Positions 17,754-27,075 are shown, counted from the first letter of the stretch. The stretch is 64,000 nucleotides of DNA from Saprospiraceae bacterium (GCA_016714785.1 JADKCC010000018.1:62001-126000), one strand, 5' to 3'. Notes: generated by a model not told the origin, from the letters alone. Numbers and translations: made by a program.

Positions 17754-19037
17754 TTATGAAATCAATGATCTACCTGGATAAAATGCTGAATCTCCTAATT
17801 CCTCTTCTATTCTAAGCAGCTGATTATATTTAGCTATCCTATCACTTCTAGATGCAGACCCAGTTTTGATCTGACCTGTATTCAACGCTACTGCCAAATC
17901 TGCGATTGTCGTATCTTCTGTTTCTCCAGATCTGTGGCTCATCACAGATGTAAAGCCATTTCTCGTTGCTAAATTTACAGCATCTATAGTTTCTGTCAGC
18001 GATCCTATCTGATTAACTTTAATCAATATCGAATTGGCTGATTCTTCCTCTATACCTCTCTGCAATCTCTTTGTATTTGTCACAAAAAGATCATCACCAA
18101 CTAGTTGTACACGATTACCTAGTGCTTTTGTAAGCTTCGCCCAACTAGCCCAATCGTCTTCATGAAGGCCATCTTCAATAGAGAAAATTGGATATTTACT
18201 AACCCAACCTGCCCAATAATCTACCATCTCATCACTGCTTAACTTTTTACCACCAGACTTGTGAAAATGATATACTTTTTCTTCTTCATTGTAAAATTCG
18301 GAGGCAGCAGCATCCATTGCTATCATGATATCGATGCCAGGTCTATAACCAGCAGATTCTATAGATTTCAACACGATTTCTATAGCTTCTTCATTGGATT
18401 TAATATTTGGTGCAAAACCACCTTCATCACCAACATTAGTTGAGTAACCTTTCGATTTGAGAACAGACTTTAAGTGATGAAAAACTTCAACACCCATTCT
18501 CAATCCTTCTGAAAATAAATCTGCTCCTATAGGCATAATCATAAACTCCTGAAAATCAATACTATTATCTGCGTGCGATCCACCATTTAGTATATTCATC
18601 ATAGGTACAGGCATGATGTGTGCATTTACACCGCCAATGTATCTATACAGCGACTGTCCAGACTCTTCAGCTGCTGCTTTTGCGACTGCTAAAGAAACAC
18701 CCAATATTGCATTTGCCCCTAAATTTGATTTATTTTCAGTTCCATCTAGTTCATTCATTATATCATCAATGTAACGCTGTTCGAATACATCCTCACCTAT
18801 TAATGCTTCTCTAATTTTATCATCTACATTATTACAAGCATTCAATACACCACGACCCAAATATCTACTTTTGTCATTATCTCTTAACTCTACAGCTTCA
18901 TACTTTCCTGTGGACGCACCTGATGGTACTGCAGCCCTACCCATCACTCCATTTTCTGTCAATACTTCAACCTCAACGGTTGGATTACCTCTTGAGTCTA
19001 AAATTTCTCTAGCTCTGACATCTACTATTACACTCAT
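17754..19037 (-). CDS. eno: Enolase
   Basis: Interconverts 2-phosphoglycerate and phosphoenolpyruvate in glycolysis. The 427-residue protein is full length. Visible active-site blocks: SGASTGKYEAVELRD (about 39-53), metal-binding Asp/Glu in IDIMIAMDAAASEF, SIEDGLHEDDW and LVGDDLFVTN, catalytic Lys in ILIKVNQIGSLTET (about 337-350), and SHRSGETEDTTIADL. Start is 2 bp after the carA stop, so both are tightly co-transcribed. Confidence 0.98.
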   Translation of the reverse strand: MSVIVDVRAREILDSRGNPTVEVEVLTENGVMGRAAVPSGASTGKYEAVELRDNDKSRYLGRGVLNACNNVDDKIREALIGEDVFEQRYIDDIMNELDGTENKSNLGANAILGVSLAVAKAAAEESGQSLYRYIGGVNAHIMPVPMMNILNGGSHADNSIDFQEFMIMPIGADLFSEGLRMGVEVFHHLKSVLKSKGYSTNVGDEGGFAPNIKSNEEAIEIVLKSIESAGYRPGIDIMIAMDAAASEFYNEEEKVYHFHKSGGKKLSSDEMVDYWAGWVSKYPIFSIEDGLHEDDWASWAKLTKALGNRVQLVGDDLFVTNTKRLQRGIEEESANSILIKVNQIGSLTETIDAVNLATRNGFTSVMSHRSGETEDTTIADLAVALNTGQIKTGSASRSDRIAKYNQLLRIEEELGDSAFYPGRSLIS

Positions 19038-19039
19038 GT

Positions 19040-20164
19040 TTAATTATTTTTTGATTGTTTTATTATGTTAATGAATTCATCAAACAAATATTTGGAATCA
19101 TGTGGCCCAGGGTTGGATTCAGGGTGATATTGTACAGAAAATGCAGGTTGATTTTTCATTCTGATTCCCTCTACTGTTTCGTCATTTAAGTTACGATGGG
19201 TGATTTCTATAGTATCCGAAAAATTAAGTACGTCTTTCTCACTAATGGAAAATCCGTGATTTTGGCTCGTTATTTCACACCTTCCTGTTTGCAGGTTAAT
19301 TACTGGGTGATTAGCACCTCTATGACCATGGTGCATTTTATATGTCGGAATCTCATTTGCTAGAGCCAACAATTGATGCCCTAAACAAATACCAAAAATA
19401 GGCTTTTTAGTTTCCAATAAGGCTTTAACATTATGTATAGCATAATCCATTGATGCAGGATCTCCAGGTCCATTAGACAAAAAGTATCCATCTGCATTAA
19501 AAGTCAAAATATCTTGTATAGCTGATTTTGCTGGAAATACTTTAATGTAACAGCCTCTCTCCACAAGACTATTGATGATATTTCTTTTTATACCGAAATC
19601 TAAGACTGCCACTCGCAAGTCTGAACTTTCTGTCCCAGCCAAATAATTTTCTGTTGTTGATACCTTACTTGCCAACTCTAATCCATCCATCGATGGGACG
19701 TCTTTCAACTTCTTAGCCAATTCATCCTTATCAAAAATCTCTGAAGAGATAATACAGTTCATTGCCCCTTTACTTCTGATATTTTTAACAATTGCTCTTG
19801 TATCAATATCATAAATACATACAATCTGATTGGCTTCAAAATATTTTTGCAAATCTTGATCTGCCATATTCCTACTATAATCATTTGTAAAATTCCTACA
19901 AATTAACCCGGAAATTTGTACTTTATCAGATTCTATATCTGAATTCTTAGTTCCATAATTTCCAATATGGACGTTTGTTGCTACTAAAATTTGACCAAAA
20001 TATGACGGGTCAGTAAAAATTTCTTGATACCCTGTCATTCCAGTATTAAAACAAACTTCTCCTGTTGTAGTACCAACTATTCCAGCAGCACTGCCTTCAT
20101 AATAGCTTCCATCATCAAACAAGACAATAGCTTTTCCTTTATTTGAAATATCCATTTGAATCAT
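19040..20164 (-). CDS. carA: Carbamoyl-phosphate synthase small (glutaminase) subunit
   Basis: Hydrolyses glutamine and channels ammonia to CarB for carbamoyl phosphate, the precursor of arginine and pyrimidines. N-terminal CPSase small domain: ALVLFDDG-like start, then GEVCFNTGMTGYQEIFTDPS (about 36-55). Class I glutamine amidotransferase domain: nucleophile Cys in PIFGICLGHQLLALA (about 262) and the His/Glu pair in QYHPESNPGPHDS (about 345-357). 374 residues. The ATG four codons in, at 20155, is an alternative start. carB is not in the window. First gene of the carA-eno-ftsB-sucD operon. Confidence 0.96.
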   Translation of the reverse strand: MIQMDISNKGKAIVLFDDGSYYEGSAAGIVGTTTGEVCFNTGMTGYQEIFTDPSYFGQILVATNVHIGNYGTKNSDIESDKVQISGLICRNFTNDYSRNMADQDLQKYFEANQIVCIYDIDTRAIVKNIRSKGAMNCIISSEIFDKDELAKKLKDVPSMDGLELASKVSTTENYLAGTESSDLRVAVLDFGIKRNIINSLVERGCYIKVFPAKSAIQDILTFNADGYFLSNGPGDPASMDYAIHNVKALLETKKPIFGICLGHQLLALANEIPTYKMHHGHRGANHPVINLQTGRCEITSQNHGFSISEKDVLNFSDTIEITHRNLNDETVEGIRMKNQPAFSVQYHPESNPGPHDSKYLFDEFINIIKQSKNN

Positions 20165-20185
20165 TTTACTCGGAGAATATGACGC

Positions 20186-20193
20186 AAATATAG
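20186..20193 (-). promoter_or_regulatory. Probable -7 element upstream of carA
   Basis: Minus strand TATATTTG, 21 bp before the carA start, in a very AT-rich intergenic stretch. Confidence 0.45.
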
Positions 20194-20308
20194 GATTATA
20201 AAATTATTTTTATACTAAGTTATACGATATTAACTTTAAAATATAACAATACAAAGAATTTTACAATAAAATATGTTTAAAATCATTTATATATCCTGCA
20301 TTTTTCAC

Positions 20309-20316
20309 TAATTTTG
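20309..20316 (+). promoter_or_regulatory. Probable -7 element upstream of the small membrane gene
   Basis: TAATTTTG fits TAnnTTTG and lies 18 bp before the ATG at 20335. Confidence 0.4.
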
Positions 20317-20334
20317 TCAGAAAAAAATAAATAA

Positions 20335-20634
20335 ATGCACGATCAAGATAAAAAATTTAAAGAGAAATGGGAAAAGATCCAGCTTAAGGGCAGATGGCTT
20401 TATGGCTTGACTCATGGAACTATTTTCGGATTTGCAATATTTATTATAATTAATTTATTTAGACTAAAAAATGAAAGTTTTTTTGAAGTCTATCTCAATC
20501 AATTCGCTTTAAACCAAATGTTTACGATGATACTTGCAGGGATATTTGGTTATGCAACACTAAAATGGTGGATGAACCAAAATATATATAAGAAAATTGT
20601 TTATAGAGAAAAAAATCCATCGGAAATGCACTAA
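20335..20634 (+). CDS. Hypothetical two-helix membrane protein
   Basis: A 99-residue protein with a charged N-terminus (DKKFKEKWEKIQ) and two transmembrane segments, about 30-44 (IFGFAIFIIINLF) and 62-77 (MFTMILAGIFGYATL). Family not recognised; similar small membrane proteins without known role are frequent in Bacteroidota. It faces carA divergently and converges on rplQ, sharing a bidirectional hairpin with it. Confidence 0.7.
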   Translation: MHDQDKKFKEKWEKIQLKGRWLYGLTHGTIFGFAIFIIINLFRLKNESFFEVYLNQFALNQMFTMILAGIFGYATLKWWMNQNIYKKIVYREKNPSEMH

Positions 20635-20643
20635 TAATAAAAA

Positions 20644-20671
20644 AAGGAGAACAAAATTAATTATTCTCCTT
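20644..20671 (-). terminator. Hairpin terminator between rplQ and the small membrane gene
   Basis: AAGGAGAA and TTCTCCTT form a perfect 8-bp stem. The T tract lies on the minus strand, so it mainly ends the ribosomal supercluster after rplQ. Confidence 0.7.
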
Positions 20672-20695
20672 CAATATTACTTGAACAAATCAATC

Positions 20696-21211
20696 TTATT
20701 CTTCTTCAGAATTACTTTCACCAACTATGTTAGGTGCAACTACAGCTGCCGCAGCAGCAACCACACCCGCGCTCTCGCCTGCATTACCAGATGATTTTCT
20801 TCGACTTCTACGCGTACCACCCTTAGATGTACCAGTTTTGGCTTTTAATACCTCATTAAAATCAACTAATTCAATCATAGCTGTTTCAGCACCATCACCT
20901 TTTCTAAAACCAGTTTTAATAATTCGACAATACCCACCTGGTCTATCAAATATTTTCGGAGCCACAACATCAAACAGCTCATTAATTACTTCTTTGCTTT
21001 GTAAATCTGCAAAAACCATTCTTCTTGAATGTGTAGTGTTTTCCTTTGATCTAGTTAATACAGGCTCTACAAATAATCTAAGTGCCTTTGCCTTTGCTAA
21101 GGTAGTATTGATTCTTTTGTGAAGAATCAAAGAATTTGACATATTAAGCAACAATGCATCTCTATGTCCCTTTTTTCTACCTAAATGATTAAACTTTTTA
21201 CCGTGTCTCAT
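20696..21211 (-). CDS. rplQ: 50S ribosomal protein L17
   Basis: L17 lies near the peptide exit tunnel. The core MRHGKKFNHLGRKKGHRDAL (1-20) through about residue 115 is standard. The remaining 55 residues are an extra tail: basic (GTRRSRRKSS), then alanine/valine-rich (GVVAAAAAVVAPN) and acidic at the end (NSEEE). Such extensions occur in Bacteroidota L17. Last gene of the alpha operon. Confidence 0.97.
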   Translation of the reverse strand: MRHGKKFNHLGRKKGHRDALLLNMSNSLILHKRINTTLAKAKALRLFVEPVLTRSKENTTHSRRMVFADLQSKEVINELFDVVAPKIFDRPGGYCRIIKTGFRKGDGAETAMIELVDFNEVLKAKTGTSKGGTRRSRRKSSGNAGESAGVVAAAAAVVAPNIVGESNSEEE

Positions 21212-21319
21212 AAACTTTAAATTTTTGTACCACTATCATTTGCGCTATAATTCGACCTTTAGCATTTTCAAATGACGTTTTATACTATTTAATAATATTC
21301 ATCCAATGGGTCGAAACGA

Positions 21320-22318
21320 TTACTCTTCGTCAAGCTTATATTTAGAAAGATCCATACCAAAAGTAAGTCCTTTCGTTTGTAATAGTTCTTCAATTTCTAC
21401 CAAAGACTTTTTACCGAAGTTCCTGAACTTCAGCAACTCGTGCATATCAAATCTAACCATTTCTCCTAAAGAGTTTATTTTAGCTGCCTTCAAACAGTTA
21501 TAAGCTCTTACAGAAAGGTCAAGATCTTCTAAATTGGTCTTCAATAACTTACGCATATGCAAAATATGCTCATCCACAATATTATCTTCACGTGACGATG
21601 AATCGTTGAAGGTTATATTTTCATCTGTAATCAACATCAAATGTTGTATCATAATCCTTGACGCTTCTTTAATTGCTTCTTCTGGATGTATTGTACCATC
21701 TGTTTTAAGATCTATTGTCAATTTTTCATAATCTGTACGCTGTCCAACCCTAGTATTCTCCACTTTATAAGCTACCTTTTTGATAGGTGTATAAATAGCA
21801 TCTACAGGAATAACACCTATCGCAGCATCTTTTGGGAGGTTTTCATCAGCTGGTACATAACCTCTACCTTTAGTAACTGTAAACTCAATCTCCAAAGTAA
21901 TATTAGGCTCTAATGTACAAATATACAAATCAGGATTCATGATCTTGAAAGTATTAGAATTTGTTTCTATATCACCTGCCACAAACTTATCTTTACCGGA
22001 AATTGTAACGTATAACTTCTCCTCTTCAGAACCTTCAGTTATTACCATAGGCTTTAATCGGATTTGCTTCAAATTTAAAATTATATCAACCACATCCTCC
22101 ACAACACCTTTAATGGTAGAAAACTCATGATCAACACCTGCAATTCTCACAGCTGAAATTGCATAACCTTCTAAAGATGAAAGTAGAACTCTTCTTAATG
22201 AATTACCAATAGTCTGCCCAAAACCAGGCTCAAGTGGTTTAAATTCAAAAATACCTTCAAATTCATCTGCCTTTTGTAGAAGAATCTTGTCTGGTTTTTG
22301 AAAATTTAGAATACTCAT
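21320..22318 (-). CDS. rpoA: DNA-directed RNA polymerase alpha subunit
   Basis: Scaffold of RNA polymerase assembly. The N-terminal domain includes EPGFGQTIGNSLRRVLLSSL (about 31-50), and the C-terminal helix-hairpin domain (LEDLDLSVRAYNCLKAA, about 266-282) contacts upstream DNA and activators. The frame extends to an ATG at 22363, but that start falls inside a hairpin and would add 15 unconserved residues; MSILNFQKPDK at 22318 matches the family start and gives 332 residues. No Shine-Dalgarno is seen. Confidence 0.97.
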   Translation of the reverse strand: MSILNFQKPDKILLQKADEFEGIFEFKPLEPGFGQTIGNSLRRVLLSSLEGYAISAVRIAGVDHEFSTIKGVVEDVVDIILNLKQIRLKPMVITEGSEEEKLYVTISGKDKFVAGDIETNSNTFKIMNPDLYICTLEPNITLEIEFTVTKGRGYVPADENLPKDAAIGVIPVDAIYTPIKKVAYKVENTRVGQRTDYEKLTIDLKTDGTIHPEEAIKEASRIMIQHLMLITDENITFNDSSSREDNIVDEHILHMRKLLKTNLEDLDLSVRAYNCLKAAKINSLGEMVRFDMHELLKFRNFGKKSLVEIEELLQTKGLTFGMDLSKYKLDEE

Positions 22319-22342
22319 TATGATATTTTTTCTTAATATATT

Positions 22343-22374
22343 AAAAAAGGATAGGCTACCCATGTTGGATAGCC
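22343..22374 (-). terminator. Hairpin plus T run between rpsD and rpoA, possible attenuator
   Basis: Eight-pair stem (GGCTATCC with GGGTAGCC on the minus strand, one T-G wobble, five-base loop) followed within a few bases by six T residues. It sits just after the rpsD stop and before the preferred rpoA start, inside an operon that must read through. Confidence 0.5.
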
Positions 22375-22381
22375 ATATTTA

Positions 22382-22996
22382 TTACTTAGAATACAATTCT
22401 ACAATCAACTGTTCGTTTATGTTTTCAGGAATCTTCTCTCGTTCAGGATGAGCTAAATACCTCCCTTCCATCTTATCACCATTCCATTCAATCCAGCCAT
22501 AAGATTTAGTTCCATCTCTCTTTGCTGTTACATTTGTCTTGATAATATCAATATTTCTAGACTTTCCTCTTACTGAAACGACAGCTCCTGGTTTAAGTAG
22601 CATTGAAGGAATATTACAAAGAATACCATCTACCAAAATGTGCCCATGCGATACTAATTGTCTTGCAGAACGTCGAGTTTTAGCAACACCCATACGATAA
22701 ACAACATTATCTAACCTAGACTCTAATAATTGTAAAAGTATTTCACCCGTGACACCAGATTTCGCAGCTGCCTTTTCGAAAAGGTTACGAAATTGCTTTT
22801 CTAATACACCATAAGTATATTTTGCCTTCTGCTTTTCTAATAATTCCAAAGCATAGTCAGTTCTCTGCTTACGCTTCTTCATAGAACCATGCTGTCCAGG
22901 AGGATATTTTCTTTTTTCGTATGATTTATCGTAGCCAAAAATAGGCTCGCCAAATGCTCTTGCCTTCTTAGTAGTAGGACCTGTATATCTTGCCAT
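22382..22996 (-). CDS. rpsD: 30S ribosomal protein S4
   Basis: Primary 16S rRNA binder that starts 30S body assembly and in many bacteria represses the alpha operon. 204 residues. The N-terminal region (KARAFGEPIFGYDKSYEKRK) is the Bacteroidota form, and the S4 RNA-binding domain is at about 93-150 (SRLDNVVYRMGVAKTRRSAR, LVSHGHILVDG). Confidence 0.98.
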   Translation of the reverse strand: MARYTGPTTKKARAFGEPIFGYDKSYEKRKYPPGQHGSMKKRKQRTDYALELLEKQKAKYTYGVLEKQFRNLFEKAAAKSGVTGEILLQLLESRLDNVVYRMGVAKTRRSARQLVSHGHILVDGILCNIPSMLLKPGAVVSVRGKSRNIDIIKTNVTAKRDGTKSYGWIEWNGDKMEGRYLAHPEREKIPENINEQLIVELYSK

Positions 22997-23019
22997 TTTA
23001 AATGGATTTTTTAACTAAA

Positions 23020-23409
23020 TTAAACTCTTCTTTTCTTTGGAGGTCTGCACCCATTATGTGGAACAGGCGTCATATCTTTTATTCTAATGACTTTAATTCC
23101 TGACGAATCTATAGCTCTGATAGCAGACTCCCTACCAGCCCCAGGACCTTTCACAAAAACTTCAACAGATCTTAAACCAGCTTCATGAGCAGTAATTGCA
23201 GCACCACCCGCTGCCATTTGCGCAGCATAAGGAGTATTCTTCTTACTTCCCCTAAAACCTGACTTACCAGCAGAACCCCAAGAGATCACTTGACCAGATC
23301 TATTGGTCAGTGAAACAATTATATTATTGAAAGAAGCATGAATAAATGCTAAACCTTCTGATTCAACTTTTACTACTCGCTTTTTACTTACTTTTTTACC
23401 TTTGGCCAT
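23020..23409 (-). CDS. rpsK: 30S ribosomal protein S11
   Basis: Platform protein contacting helix 45 and the E-site mRNA. 129 residues. The conserved C-terminus TPVPHNGCRPPKKRRV and the block NNIIVSLTNRSGQVISWGSA are present; the N-terminus is lysine-rich. It lies 18 bp downstream of rpsM. Confidence 0.98.
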   Translation of the reverse strand: MAKGKKVSKKRVVKVESEGLAFIHASFNNIIVSLTNRSGQVISWGSAGKSGFRGSKKNTPYAAQMAAGGAAITAHEAGLRSVEVFVKGPGAGRESAIRAIDSSGIKVIRIKDMTPVPHNGCRPPKKRRV

Positions 23410-23427
23410 AATATTATTTATTAACTA

Positions 23428-23805
23428 TTATTTAGTTACTTTCTTTTTATTTGCTACAGTCTTCTTTTTACCTTTACGAGTTCGAGCATTAGTCTTAGTG
23501 CTTTGTCCTCTAACAGGAAGCCCTTTACGATGCCTTAAACCACGGTAACAAGCTATATCCATCAGACGCTTAATACTTAATTGGATTTCACTCCTTAATT
23601 CACCCTCTACTCTAAACTCATCTTGAATGTATTTAGAAATGAATTTAATGTTTTCATCATTCCAATCTTGCACCTTTGTATCTTCAGAAACGTCCGCTGC
23701 AGCCAAAATATTTTTCGCCAAACTAGGACCAATCCCGTAAATATAGGTTAGAGCAATAACGCCTCTTTTATTTCTTGGTAAATCTACACCAGCAATACGT
23801 GCCAT
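23428..23805 (-). CDS. rpsM: 30S ribosomal protein S13
   Basis: Head protein making the B1 bridges with the 50S subunit and contacting P-site tRNA. 125 residues, starting ARIAGVDLPRNKRGVIALTY and ending in the basic tail GLRHRKGLPVRGQSTKTNAR... that reaches the tRNA. Preceded by rpmJ with a 10-bp gap. Confidence 0.98.
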   Translation of the reverse strand: MARIAGVDLPRNKRGVIALTYIYGIGPSLAKNILAAADVSEDTKVQDWNDENIKFISKYIQDEFRVEGELRSEIQLSIKRLMDIACYRGLRHRKGLPVRGQSTKTNARTRKGKKKTVANKKKVTK

Positions 23806-23815
23806 AATATTAATA

Positions 23816-23932
23816 TTAACCTTGTCTTTGTTTAAATTTAGGATTCTTCTTATTTATGATATAAAGTTTCCCTTTTCTTCTTACAATCTTACAATCAACT
23901 GATCGTTTCTTAATTGATGCCTGTACTTTCAT
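23816..23932 (-). CDS. rpmJ: 50S ribosomal protein L36
   Basis: A 38-residue ribosomal protein found by reading the infA-rpsM gap. MKVQASIKKRSVDCKIVRRK opens it, and KKNPKFKQRQG closes it. It retains only one of the zinc-ligand cysteines (C14), so it is the zinc-free form. The position infA-rpmJ-rpsM is the conserved one. Confidence 0.95.
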   Translation of the reverse strand: MKVQASIKKRSVDCKIVRRKGKLYIINKKNPKFKQRQG

Positions 23933-23954
23933 TATATAAAGTATTTAAAATCTT

Positions 23955-24173
23955 TTATTTATAACGGTAATTTATCCTACCCCTTGACAAATCATACGGA
24001 GACATTTCAACAGCTACCTTATCTCCAGGTAAAATTCTAATATAATGCATACGCATCTTTCCAGAAATTGTAGCTGTAATAAGATGACCACTTTCTAATC
24101 TCACACGAAACATCGCATTTGAAAGCGCTTCTTCTATGATTCCATCTAACTTTATTAAGTCTTGTTTTGCCAT
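23955..24173 (-). CDS. infA: Translation initiation factor IF-1
   Basis: S1/OB-fold factor that occupies the ribosomal A site during initiation. 72 residues. FRVRLESGHLITATISGKMR and HYIRILPGDKVAVEMSPYDL are diagnostic. Located between map and rpmJ, the standard place in the spc/alpha region. Confidence 0.98.
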   Translation of the reverse strand: MAKQDLIKLDGIIEEALSNAMFRVRLESGHLITATISGKMRMHYIRILPGDKVAVEMSPYDLSRGRINYRYK

Positions 24174-24196
24174 TTTTTAATTTGGAGCGCAAATAT

Positions 24197-25006
24197 CTAA
24201 ATATTTATTGAAATATCTACTATTTCTGTATTAATTTTAATTGCATTTTCTATAAATGAGTGATCTGACAAAATATCAGGTCCATTTTTCCTAACTGCAA
24301 CACTATGTTCAAAATGTGCTGATGGCTTACCATCTTTGGTTAATATTGTCCACCCATCACTCAATTGCTTAACACCTTTATTCCCCATATTGACCATAGG
24401 TTCAATGGCAATAACAATACCCTCCTTCAGCATGGGTCCTTTTCCCTTTAATCCAAAATTAGGAACTTCAGGATCCTCATGTAAATTTTTACCGACACCA
24501 TGCCCTACTAATTCTCTTACTATTCCATAACCATGAACTTTCTCACAATAATGTTGGATAGCATAACTTATATCTCCAATTCGATTACCAACAGTAACAA
24601 GTTCAATGCCCTTATAAAGTGACTCTCTTGTAACTTTTAATAATTTTATAACTGAATCGTTGATGTCAAAAAAACCGAAAGTAAAGGCTGCATCCCCATA
24701 AAACCCATTTAGTATAACACCACAATCTATAGAAACAACATCTGTACTAATAAACTCTCTATTTGATGGAATACCGTGTACGACTGCATCATTTACTGAC
24801 ATACACAATGTAGAAGGAAACCCACGGTAACCTTTGAAACCAGGTACTCCTCCATTATCTCTTATAAACTCCTCTGCTGATTTGTCAATACTTTTTCCGG
24901 ATATACCTACTTTTAGTAACCCACCTACATGCGCCAATGTCTTGCTAACGAGTAAATTACTCAACCTCATTAACTCTATCTCCTCATCCGTTTTATAATA
25001 TATCAT
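24197..25006 (-). CDS. map: Type I methionine aminopeptidase
   Basis: Removes the initiator methionine from nascent proteins with two metal ions. Metal ligands are visible: Asp in SIDCGVILNGFYGDAAFTF (two Asp), His in VGHGVGKNLHEDPEVPNFG, Glu in AIEPMVNMG and Glu in AHFEHSVAV. Length 269 residues matches the minimal type Ia enzyme. Start is 5 bp after the secY stop. Confidence 0.97.
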   Translation of the reverse strand: MIYYKTDEEIELMRLSNLLVSKTLAHVGGLLKVGISGKSIDKSAEEFIRDNGGVPGFKGYRGFPSTLCMSVNDAVVHGIPSNREFISTDVVSIDCGVILNGFYGDAAFTFGFFDINDSVIKLLKVTRESLYKGIELVTVGNRIGDISYAIQHYCEKVHGYGIVRELVGHGVGKNLHEDPEVPNFGLKGKGPMLKEGIVIAIEPMVNMGNKGVKQLSDGWTILTKDGKPSAHFEHSVAVRKNGPDILSDHSFIENAIKINTEIVDISINI

Positions 25007-25011
25007 AAAGT

Positions 25012-26379
25012 TTACATGCCTGTACCAATAGTGATACCTTGGCTTGTTCGACCTTGAATTCTACCTGATTTTACCAAACCATCATACTTTCTCATCAATA
25101 GATAACTCTCAATCTGCTGTAAAGTATCTAAAACGACACCTACCAAAATTAACAAAGAAGTACCACCAAAAAAGTAAGCAAATGCAGTATTAACACCAGC
25201 AAAAGCTGCTAAAGCAGGAAGGACCGCTATTAGACCAATAAAAATCGCTCCTGGTAATGTAATCCTTGTTGTTAATGTATCTATATAATCAACGGTATCT
25301 TGACCCGGTTTTACACCTGGAATAAATGAATTCATCCTCTTTAGATACTCAGCATATTGCTGGGGATTCACTATCAGAGCTGTATAAACATAAGTAAAAA
25401 TTACTATTAAAATAAAAAACACAATATTATAAGCTAATGACATTGGATCATTCATTGCAATAAGAAGATTGCTTTGCACACCAGCACTTCCTGTAGCCCA
25501 TTGAGCAGCTGTTAAAGGTAAAAACATTATCGCCTGAGCAAATATTATTGGCATAACACCTGCTGCACTAAGTTTTAGGTTAATAAAATCGTTACCTGCA
25601 ATACTACCTTCACCTGCAGACCTACCTACCATACGTTTAGCAGCTTGAATAGGTATCTTTCTAATACCTTGAACAACAAGAATCGTTGCAATTACAATAA
25701 AAAACAATATAACCATTTCAAGAATAAGAAGAATCCACCTATTCTCAGTAATTTGGCCAAGCACCTCAGCAATAAATGATTGTGGTAATCTCGCAATAAT
25801 ACCTACCATAATCAATAAAGAAATACCATTTCCAATACCCTTATCAGTTATTTTTTCACCTAACCACATCGCAAAAATTGTACCCGTAGCTAAGATAATC
25901 ATATTGCTAAACCAAAAAACACCGGGATTTATTGACGAATCTACAGCTCCAGGAGTAGTATTCAACATTAATAAATAACCGCTACCTTGAACTAAGGTAA
26001 TTAAAAGTGTTAAAAATCTTGTAATTTGATTAATTCTCTTTCTTCCAGATTCACCTTCCTTTTGCTGAAGCCGTTGAAAATATGGTACAGCGAAACCTAA
26101 TAATTGCACTATAATAGATGCAGTAATATAAGGCATAATACCTAAAGCAAAGATAGAACCTTGATTAAAAGCCCCACCAGTAAAAGTATTTATTAATTGA
26201 AGTAAGTCATTAGCCTTTCTTCCTTCTGAAGCAGCAGAAAGTGCAAGTGCATTTACTCCGGGTAATACAATATAAGACCCTAATCTAAAGACTGCAAGAA
26301 CTACTAAAGTAAAAAGAATCTTATCCTTTAATTCCTTAATACTCCATATATTTTTTAACGTTTCTAAAAACTTATTCAT
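25012..26379 (-). CDS. secY: Preprotein translocase subunit SecY
   Basis: Channel of the Sec translocon; needed also for export of T9SS substrates and lipoproteins encoded nearby. 455 residues with ten predicted transmembrane helices. FRLGSYIVLPGVNALAL (TM1 region), GIMPYITASIIVQLL (plug/TM2b-3), LGEKITDKGIGNGISLLIMV and the C-terminal QQIESYLLMRKYDGL are family hallmarks. Confidence 0.98.
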   Translation of the reverse strand: MNKFLETLKNIWSIKELKDKILFTLVVLAVFRLGSYIVLPGVNALALSAASEGRKANDLLQLINTFTGGAFNQGSIFALGIMPYITASIIVQLLGFAVPYFQRLQQKEGESGRKRINQITRFLTLLITLVQGSGYLLMLNTTPGAVDSSINPGVFWFSNMIILATGTIFAMWLGEKITDKGIGNGISLLIMVGIIARLPQSFIAEVLGQITENRWILLILEMVILFFIVIATILVVQGIRKIPIQAAKRMVGRSAGEGSIAGNDFINLKLSAAGVMPIIFAQAIMFLPLTAAQWATGSAGVQSNLLIAMNDPMSLAYNIVFFILIVIFTYVYTALIVNPQQYAEYLKRMNSFIPGVKPGQDTVDYIDTLTTRITLPGAIFIGLIAVLPALAAFAGVNTAFAYFFGGTSLLILVGVVLDTLQQIESYLLMRKYDGLVKSGRIQGRTSQGITIGTGM

Positions 26380-26390
26380 GTTTTTATTAA

Positions 26391-26837
26391 TTAAGCATTT
26401 ATTGTACCGCCAACAGCTTCGATCTTAGTCTTAGCTGTAGCTGAAAAAGCATCAACTATAATATTAAGTTTTACACTAAGTTCTCCATTACCTAATACCT
26501 TAATTTTGTCCCCTTTATTAATAATACCTTCATTATATAAAGCAACTTTTGATATTTCCGTTAAGCCATAATTGTCATGTATCTCTTGTAAACGAGAAAC
26601 ATTTATAGCAACATAAGTTACATTATTAATATTCTTAAACCCTCTTTTAGGTAAACGCATCTGAATTGGCATTTGACCCCCTTCAAAAGCCCTTTTACTC
26701 TTGTAACCAGTCCTTGCTTTAGCCCCTTTATGTCCTTTAGAAGCTGTACCACCAGAACCACTACCTTCACCACGGCCTAATCTGCCTTTCTCATTTTTAA
26801 CTGACCCTAAAGCAGGTGTTAAATTATGTAACTTCAT
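26391..26837 (-). CDS. rplO: 50S ribosomal protein L15
   Basis: Late-assembly 50S protein. 148 residues. The glycine-rich N-terminus GRGEGSGSGGTASKGHKGAK threads through 23S rRNA, and FEGGQMPIQMRLPKRGFKN is the conserved middle. It lies 11 bp before secY. Confidence 0.98.
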   Translation of the reverse strand: MKLHNLTPALGSVKNEKGRLGRGEGSGSGGTASKGHKGAKARTGYKSKRAFEGGQMPIQMRLPKRGFKNINNVTYVAINVSRLQEIHDNYGLTEISKVALYNEGIINKGDKIKVLGNGELSVKLNIIVDAFSATAKTKIEAVGGTINA

Positions 26838-26879
26838 TTGAAAAAATTTACATTTTTATTTTAAATGGAGTAAATCTCC

Positions 26880-27059
26880 TTAACATTCTTCTACAATGAC
26901 TAAATGTGCCACCTTTGCAACCATTCCCATAATTTGTGGAGTTACTTCCTTAACTACAGGATTGTGAAGTTTCTTTATTCCTAAAGCCACTATAGTGCCT
27001 TTCTGACGTTTACTTCTATCAATTGCACTCTTTATCTGAGTTATTTTTATGTTTCCCAT
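26880..27059 (-). CDS. rpmD: 50S ribosomal protein L30
   Basis: A 59-residue protein read directly from the rpsE-rplO gap. MGNIKITQIKSAIDRSKRQK at the start, ALGIKKLHNPVV in the middle and VAKVAHLVIVEEC at the end match bacterial L30. Gene order rpsE-rpmD-rplO is canonical. Confidence 0.95.
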   Translation of the reverse strand: MGNIKITQIKSAIDRSKRQKGTIVALGIKKLHNPVVKEVTPQIMGMVAKVAHLVIVEEC

Positions 27060-27075
27060 TTTTTTTGGAATTTTA

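Noticed and set aside
22319..22363. Upstream ATG for rpoA
   Set aside because: Falls in the rpsD-rpoA hairpin and adds residues unlike any alpha subunit.
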